Below, in pieces: positions 6,986 to 9,051 of a stretch of DNA of 9,051 bases; the first letter of the stretch is position 1, and every line of letters begins with the position of its first letter. The stretch spans positions 1 to 9,051 of the forward strand of contig JAESSZ010000115.1 of assembly GCA_016763875.1 (NCBI GenBank), written 5' to 3'. The stretch comes from Nannocystaceae bacterium (GTDB lineage: Bacteria > Myxococcota_A > Polyangia > Nannocystales > Nannocystaceae). Both the position numbers and the translations under genes were made by a program. Below the pieces are notes generated by a model, which worked only from the letters and a program-made list of their open reading frames with translations, did not search any database and was not told the origin of the DNA.

Positions 6986-7100
6986 AGTACTTCTGTAACT
7001 CAAGTTTTTCGAGATTTTCTCCTTTAATGCGGCGTGACGTCCAGTAATTAATACGTTTACAATCGTCGCAGGCTAGTTTTTTCAATTTATCTTGGCTCAT
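6972..7100 (-). CDS. rpmG: Ribosomal protein L33, 3' end cut by the seam
   Basis: L33 is a small zinc-ribbon protein of the 50S subunit. The first 43 residues are clearly L33: LKKLACDDCKRINYWTSRR (6-24) and LEKLELQKYCKWCR (30-43). All four zinc ligands are present as two CxxC pairs, Cys11/Cys14 and Cys39/Cys42. A normal L33 would continue for about 8-12 more residues, usually basic and His-rich. Here the frame continues instead into hydrolase DNA and yields unrelated Arg/Pro-rich sequence down to 6765. The gene is therefore truncated exactly at the composition change. It lies 58 bases downstream of the pilin-like gene on the same strand, with its own possible promoter between. Confidence 0.85.
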
Positions 7101-7111
7101 ATGTAGCGGTT

Positions 7112-7140
7112 ACATTACCTAATCACTGGGTCAGTGTCAA
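7112..7140 (-). promoter_or_regulatory. Putative promoter of rpmG
   Basis: On the minus strand a perfect TTGACA (7140-7135) is followed after 17 bases by TAATGT (7117-7112), a poor -10 that keeps T, A and the final T. The -10 ends 11 bases before the rpmG ATG, so the 5' leader would be only a few bases long. No ribosome binding site is seen near the start. Confidence 0.4.
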
Positions 7141-7158
7141 TGTGAACAAGGCTTCTTA

Positions 7159-7533
7159 CTATCGAACTTCAGCGGCCCGCTCATCTAACCCCTTTCCTGT
7201 AAGCGTGTCTAGTATTGTATTCACGACTAGCCATGCAGTTAATACCAAAAAGAGTCCTATGACAACCGCGAGAAAAAGAGAATGCGCTTGAGACACCTTC
7301 CCCGTGTCACCACCAGCAGTAAAATATAAAAACCCGGCGTAAGCAAAGATAAGAGCAGCGGAAACAATAGAGAGTGTAACTATAAAATTAAGTATATTTT
7401 GTCCTAGAGTTAGAAGGTCACTCCATCCACATGGGTCTCCTATCCCACCCGAACATGGCACTATCTGAGCAAAAGTCACCGCAGGGAAAACTGCAGCAAA
7501 AATACCTAAGAAAACTAGCGCTCTAATACTCAT
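7159..7533 (-). CDS. Small TrbC/VirB2-like pilin membrane protein (124 aa)
   Basis: This is a predicted exported two-helix membrane protein of the pilin-like type often seen in Patescibacteria genomes. A signal peptide spans residues 1-22 with a likely cut at AFA-Q type position (TFA22/Q23). A short loop with Cys27 and Cys35 (VPCSGG, DPCGW) may form a disulfide. Helix one lies at about 46-72 and ends in the small-residue motif YFTAGGD (70-76). A basic loop (GKVSQA) follows, then helix two at about 86-108 ending in AWLVVNTI. This hairpin plus AGGD-type turn matches VirB2/TrbC major pilins of type IV secretion systems, although no other secretion gene is nearby. Its function in these small cells (surface fibre, DNA uptake) is unproven. 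The gene is transcribed away from tRNA-Tyr. The start is chosen at ATG 7533 because it gives a complete signal peptide. Confidence 0.75.
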   Translation of the reverse strand: MSIRALVFLGIFAAVFPAVTFAQIVPCSGGIGDPCGWSDLLTLGQNILNFIVTLSIVSAALIFAYAGFLYFTAGGDTGKVSQAHSLFLAVVIGLFLVLTAWLVVNTILDTLTGKGLDERAAEVR

Positions 7534-7540
7534 GCACTCA

Positions 7541-7549
7541 ATCGTAGCA
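7541..7549 (-). promoter_or_regulatory. Putative extended -10 of the pilin-like gene
   Basis: On the minus strand TGC followed by TACGAT (-10 hexamer at 7546-7541) forms a TGn-extended -10. It ends 7 bases before the ATG at 7533, so transcription would start at or next to the start codon, giving a leaderless mRNA. The -35 region (TTTCAG-like) is weak, as is common with extended -10 promoters. Confidence 0.4.
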
Positions 7550-7591
7550 CTTCCATTCTTACTCTGAAAGGAACATGTGTGTAATAAAATA

Positions 7592-7620
7592 TTGGAATAT
7601 CAGCTTGTTTTTGGTACACT
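7592..7620 (+). promoter_or_regulatory. Promoter of tRNA-Tyr
   Basis: TTGGAA (7592-7597) and TACACT (7615-7620) are 17 bases apart, each matching 4 of 6 consensus bases. The -10 ends 9 bases before the first base of the tRNA, so the transcript would need only a very short 5' trim by RNase P. Confidence 0.55.
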
Positions 7621-7629
7621 CACACCCAC

Positions 7630-7712
7630 GCGTCGGTGGCAGAGTGGTCAAATGCATCAGGCTGTAAACCTGACGGATTTATCCTACGTAGGTTCAAATC
7701 CTACTCGGCGCA
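7630..7712 (+). tRNA. tRNA-Tyr (anticodon GTA)
   Basis: This is a complete cloverleaf with a long variable arm, as in bacterial tRNA-Tyr. The acceptor stem pairs GCGTCGG (7630-7636) with TCGGCGC (7705-7711), with two G-T pairs. The D arm includes AGTGGTCAAA. The anticodon stem TCAGG (7657-7661) pairs with CCTGA (7669-7673), and the loop CTGTAAA holds GTA at 7664-7666. The class II variable arm is at 7674-7687 (GGA/TCC stem). The T stem GTAGG (7688-7692) pairs with CCTAC (7700-7704) around TTCAAAT. The discriminator base is A7712. CCA is not encoded; CAA follows, so the end must be added by a CCA-adding enzyme. Confidence 0.97.
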
Positions 7713-7760
7713 CAACAAACAAATGAACCCAGCACGATTAGTGTTGGGTGATTTTGTTGT
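7712..7760 (+). terminator. Long two-part hairpin after tRNA-Tyr (probable terminator)
   Basis: An inner 9-bp stem ACCCAGCAC (7727-7735) with GTGTTGGGT (7741-7749), one G-T pair, closes a GATTA loop. It is followed by ATTTTG. An outer 8-bp perfect stem ACAACAAA (7712-7719) with TTTGTTGT (7753-7760) encloses it after an asymmetric internal loop. As a terminator the inner hairpin plus TTTT is adequate. The outer stem would involve the tRNA's discriminator base, so it may also influence 3' processing. Confidence 0.6.
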
Positions 7761-7785
7761 GAAGAGGGTTGAGAGTTCGAACATA

Positions 7786-7794
7786 TGATAAAAT
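7786..7794 (+). promoter_or_regulatory. Putative extended -10 of the HIT gene
   Basis: TGA followed by TAAAAT (7789-7794, 5 of 6 consensus bases) forms a TGn-extended -10 that ends 6 bases before ATG 7801. This predicts a leaderless mRNA. A TTGAGA at 7769-7774 is too close (14 bases) to be an ideal -35. No ribosome site precedes the start codon. Confidence 0.5.
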
Positions 7795-7800
7795 GTTCAC

Positions 7801-8229
7801 ATGACGGAAGAAAAATTTGTATTAATCGAAACAGACTTTTGGAAAGTTATTTTAGTTGACGAACAATCTTGCTTAGGTAGATGCGTTATTTTTCTAAAGC
7901 GAGATTGTGGCGAACTATCAGGTTTGACATCAGAAGAATGGTCTGACTTTCATAACAATATTGTTAGAAAACTTGAGTCTACGTTCAAGGAGGCCTTTAA
8001 TGCAACCATGTTTAATTGGTCTTGTTTAATGAATAATGCCTACCAAAAGGAATATCCAAAACCACAGGTTCATTTTCACTTTAGACCAAGATATAAAAAT
8101 ACTGTCAAGTTTGCTGGGCAAGAATTCAGCGACCCTGATTTCGGATATCATTACAATAGAGAAAGAAACAATATTGTTCCTGATGAAATACGTCAAAAAA
8201 TATTTGATGAGGTAAGTAAATACTTGTAG
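7801..8229 (+). CDS. HIT-family nucleotide hydrolase (142 aa)
   Basis: This is a histidine-triad superfamily protein. Such enzymes hydrolyse or transfer nucleotides, for example diadenosine tetraphosphate or AMP-conjugates, in the cytoplasm. The signature is PQVHFHFRPRY at 88-98: His91-x-His93 correspond to the first two histidines of the triad, His93 being the expected nucleophile, while the third position is Arg95 instead of His. Upstream, FNWSCLMNNAYQ (71-82) supplies the Asn-rich nucleotide-binding stretch common to the family, and residues 5-33 form the first strands. A C-terminal segment DPDFGYHYNRERNNIVPDEI (111-130) precedes a final helix. Length and order are normal for a single HIT domain. 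The gene follows the tRNA-Tyr hairpin and has its own promoter right at the start codon. The family is sure; the exact substrate is not. Confidence 0.88.
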   Translation: MTEEKFVLIETDFWKVILVDEQSCLGRCVIFLKRDCGELSGLTSEEWSDFHNNIVRKLESTFKEAFNATMFNWSCLMNNAYQKEYPKPQVHFHFRPRYKNTVKFAGQEFSDPDFGYHYNRERNNIVPDEIRQKIFDEVSKYL

Positions 8230-8238
8230 CGACCAATT

Positions 8239-8263
8239 TTTCTTAGTGCAGAGCACTAAGAAA
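8239..8263. repeat. Perfect 11-bp hairpin after the HIT gene
   Basis: TTTCTTAGTGC (8239-8249) and GCACTAAGAAA (8253-8263) pair perfectly around an AGA loop, 9 bases after the HIT stop. There is no T-run 3' of the stem on the plus strand, so a classic intrinsic terminator is not shown; a transcript-end or mRNA-stabilising hairpin is the best guess. Confidence 0.65.
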
Positions 8264-8267
8264 CAAT

Positions 8268-8330
8268 GAGAGTACCCTTGCGGTGGAAGTTCTTGAGAAC
8301 GTAGTGAACTAGAAACTTGACCCCACAACT
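8268..8330 (+). other. Intergenic segment of nested short inverted repeats
   Basis: Between the HIT hairpin and the last gene's promoter there is no gene. The stretch contains GTTCT-TG-AGAAC (8289-8300) and an overlapping pair AGTTC ... GAACT (8288-8310), then AAACTTGACCCCAC. It is an imperfect palindrome that looks like a dispersed intergenic repeat unit, but only one copy is in this window, so that cannot be tested here. Confidence 0.35.
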
Positions 8331-8351
8331 TAATGATTTGTAACCCAAACC

Positions 8352-8377
8352 TTGACAAAATCTTTGAATGGTATAAA
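8352..8377 (+). promoter_or_regulatory. Putative promoter of the last gene
   Basis: A perfect TTGACA (8352-8357) is followed by TATAAA (8372-8377), but the spacer is only 14 bases; a 16-base spacer gives the weaker TAAATT (8374-8379). The region downstream to 8400 is very AT-rich. It is the only strong -35-like site before this gene. A leader of about 45 bases with a ribosome site would follow. Confidence 0.4.
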
Positions 8378-8414
8378 TTTTATTTAGAATATTATATCCA
8401 TTGTTAAATTATTA

Positions 8415-8420
8415 GAGGGG
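8415..8420 (+). promoter_or_regulatory. Ribosome binding site pointing at an ATA codon
   Basis: GAGGGG at 8415-8420 is the only good Shine-Dalgarno-like site in the AT-rich part of the window. It lies 7 bases before ATA (8428-8430), in frame with the following gene, and 100 bases before the first in-frame ATG (8521). It therefore decides the start of that gene. Confidence 0.5.
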
Positions 8421-8427
8421 CTAACCA

Positions 8428-8949
8428 ATATCAAAAAACAACGATCGCGAGTATGACCCCACCGAGTACCCCTGGTTAAAAAGAGATGTTCTCAGAGGAC
8501 TTGATGTTCTCCTTAGAGACATGAAAACCAAACTAGATCTTTCCACTAAGCACTTGGATCATAAACATAAATTGTTTCGTGATGTAAAAGATTCAGAAAA
8601 TTATGAACAAACTGTAGAGGACACCTACGCGAAGGAACTTGGGCTCTTTGATAAAAATAAAGCTCAGATTCTAAAATTGAAACAAAAATTCCAAGATGAT
8701 GAAGATGGGAACATATACCGCGCAACATTTGATCTGGTCGCGAAAATATTCAAAGAAAATATTTTGCGAAAAGTAGTCGATACCGACTATAATCCGTTCA
8801 TGGATGTATTCGAATCTGAACTTGATTCTAAAAACCTAAAACTCACTGAATACATCCTCGATATTCACTCCCTTGCGCGTGCTTATTACGTAGTAAAGTC
8901 GGAACTCGATAGCGACTCTACTATCTTGATTTTCCCAGTCTACAAGTAA
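8428..8949 (+). CDS. Unrecognised helical protein, probable ATA start (173 aa)
   Basis: I do not recognise this family. The first in-frame ATG is at 8521 (142 aa), but the frame is open back to a TAA at 8422-8424, and no ATG, GTG or TTG lies between. The added 31 residues look coding: REYDPTEYPWLKRDVLRGLD, then amphipathic sequence running without a break into the ATG-started part. A ribosome site sits 7 bases before the ATA, while the ATG at 8521 has none. The protein is charged and Lys/Asp/Glu-rich with heptad-like Leu/Ile spacing, especially in the middle (KAQILKLKQKFQDD), followed by LARAYYVVKSEL and a hydrophobic end TILIFPVYK. It has no signal peptide, membrane segment or metal motif, so it is probably cytoplasmic and mostly alpha-helical. 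If ATA is a sequencing error for ATG, the same start applies. Confidence 0.7.
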   Translation: MSKNNDREYDPTEYPWLKRDVLRGLDVLLRDMKTKLDLSTKHLDHKHKLFRDVKDSENYEQTVEDTYAKELGLFDKNKAQILKLKQKFQDDEDGNIYRATFDLVAKIFKENILRKVVDTDYNPFMDVFESELDSKNLKLTEYILDIHSLARAYYVVKSELDSDSTILIFPVYK

Positions 8950-8980
8950 AACAGGAATGTATCTCGGTGCACACCAATAA

Positions 8981-9015
8981 AGACTCCTCCGAAGTGCGGA
9001 TGGATCTTTTCTTTT
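8981..9015 (+). terminator. Probable intrinsic terminator of the last gene
   Basis: An 11-position stem (8981-8991 with 8997-9007; nine pairs including one G-T, two mismatches) closes an AAGTG loop with a strong TCCG/CGGA top. It is followed by TTTCTTTT at 9008-9015. It starts 31 bases after the stop codon. Confidence 0.55.
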
Positions 9016-9033
9016 ACCAACCCATAAGTTATA

Positions 9034-9051
9034 TTTAAATATATATTTAAA
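9034..9051. repeat. 18-base AT-only palindrome at the window end
   Basis: TTTAAATATATATTTAAA is a perfect palindrome reaching the last base of the window. It may be a low-complexity end where the sequence stopped, or the AT-rich promoter of a gene beyond; nothing decides between these. Confidence 0.6.

Noticed and set aside
6900..7000. Horizontal transfer by a mobile element at the composition change
   Set aside because: No transposase, integrase, terminal inverted repeats or target duplications are visible, and tRNA-Tyr lies about 650 bases away with no attachment-site duplication at the seam.
8266..8304. Tiny ATG-started frame of 12 codons after the HIT hairpin
   Set aside because: Too short, no ribosome site, and it consists of the intergenic inverted repeats.
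7159..9051. UGA recoding (as in Gracilibacteria/SR1) in the Patescibacteria-like part
   Set aside because: The genes read through normally with TGG for Trp, end at TAA or TAG, and show no in-frame TGA at conserved glycine positions.
1..9051. CRISPR array or tandem repeat array
   Set aside because: No regularly spaced direct repeats were found anywhere in the window.

Overview
The window is a join of two unlike pieces of DNA. Bases 1 to about 6972 are visibly GC-rich with G/C-biased third codon positions. Bases from about 6980 to 9051 are AT-rich with short genes. The seam cuts a gene on each side at the same place, so I read the window as either a chimeric metagenome contig or a very recent illegitimate recombination. 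I see no mobile element at the seam.

The GC-rich part looks like a deltaproteobacterial/myxobacterial genome, possibly near Nannocystineae. The main clue is a lipoprotein with a long Asp/Ser/Thr/Gly linker behind its lipobox, a style common in that group. This assignment is inference. The layout is: (1) a periplasmic adaptor, cut by the window start, translationally coupled by an ATGA overlap to a complete RND efflux permease (2-4017); (2) a 51-base double hairpin with two ACCCGGGT boxes around a TTGACA promoter (4022-4072), which looks like a repressor-controlled promoter; (3) a DUF2239 protein (4096-4734); (4) right behind it a degenerate carotenoid-oxygenase-like gene with a good ribosome site but only two fragments in different frames (4739-5076); (5) a secreted lipoprotein (5228-6184); (6) convergent to it, the C-terminal third of a CocE/NonD-type hydrolase (6223-about 6975), which lacks its catalytic domain because the seam removes it.

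The AT-rich part looks like a Patescibacteria (CPR) genome. It carries small genes on both strands around a divergent control region: rpmG (ribosomal protein L33, cut by the seam just after its fourth zinc cysteine) and a small two-helix TrbC/VirB2-like pilin protein on the minus strand; tRNA-Tyr(GTA), a HIT-family hydrolase and an unrecognised helical protein on the plus strand. The -10-like elements sit only 6-11 bases from several start codons, which suggests leaderless or nearly leaderless mRNAs. The last gene instead has a clear ribosome site, but it points at an ATA codon.

Within the GC-rich piece the efflux pair is a working unit and DUF2239 may be regulated with or by it. Within the AT-rich piece the genes are ordinary housekeeping or surface functions with no visible shared pathway. 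I did not find a convincing new biological system. The most useful observations are the two-sided seam, the ACCCGGGT promoter hairpin, the non-canonical ATA start and the substituted proton-relay residues of the RND pump.
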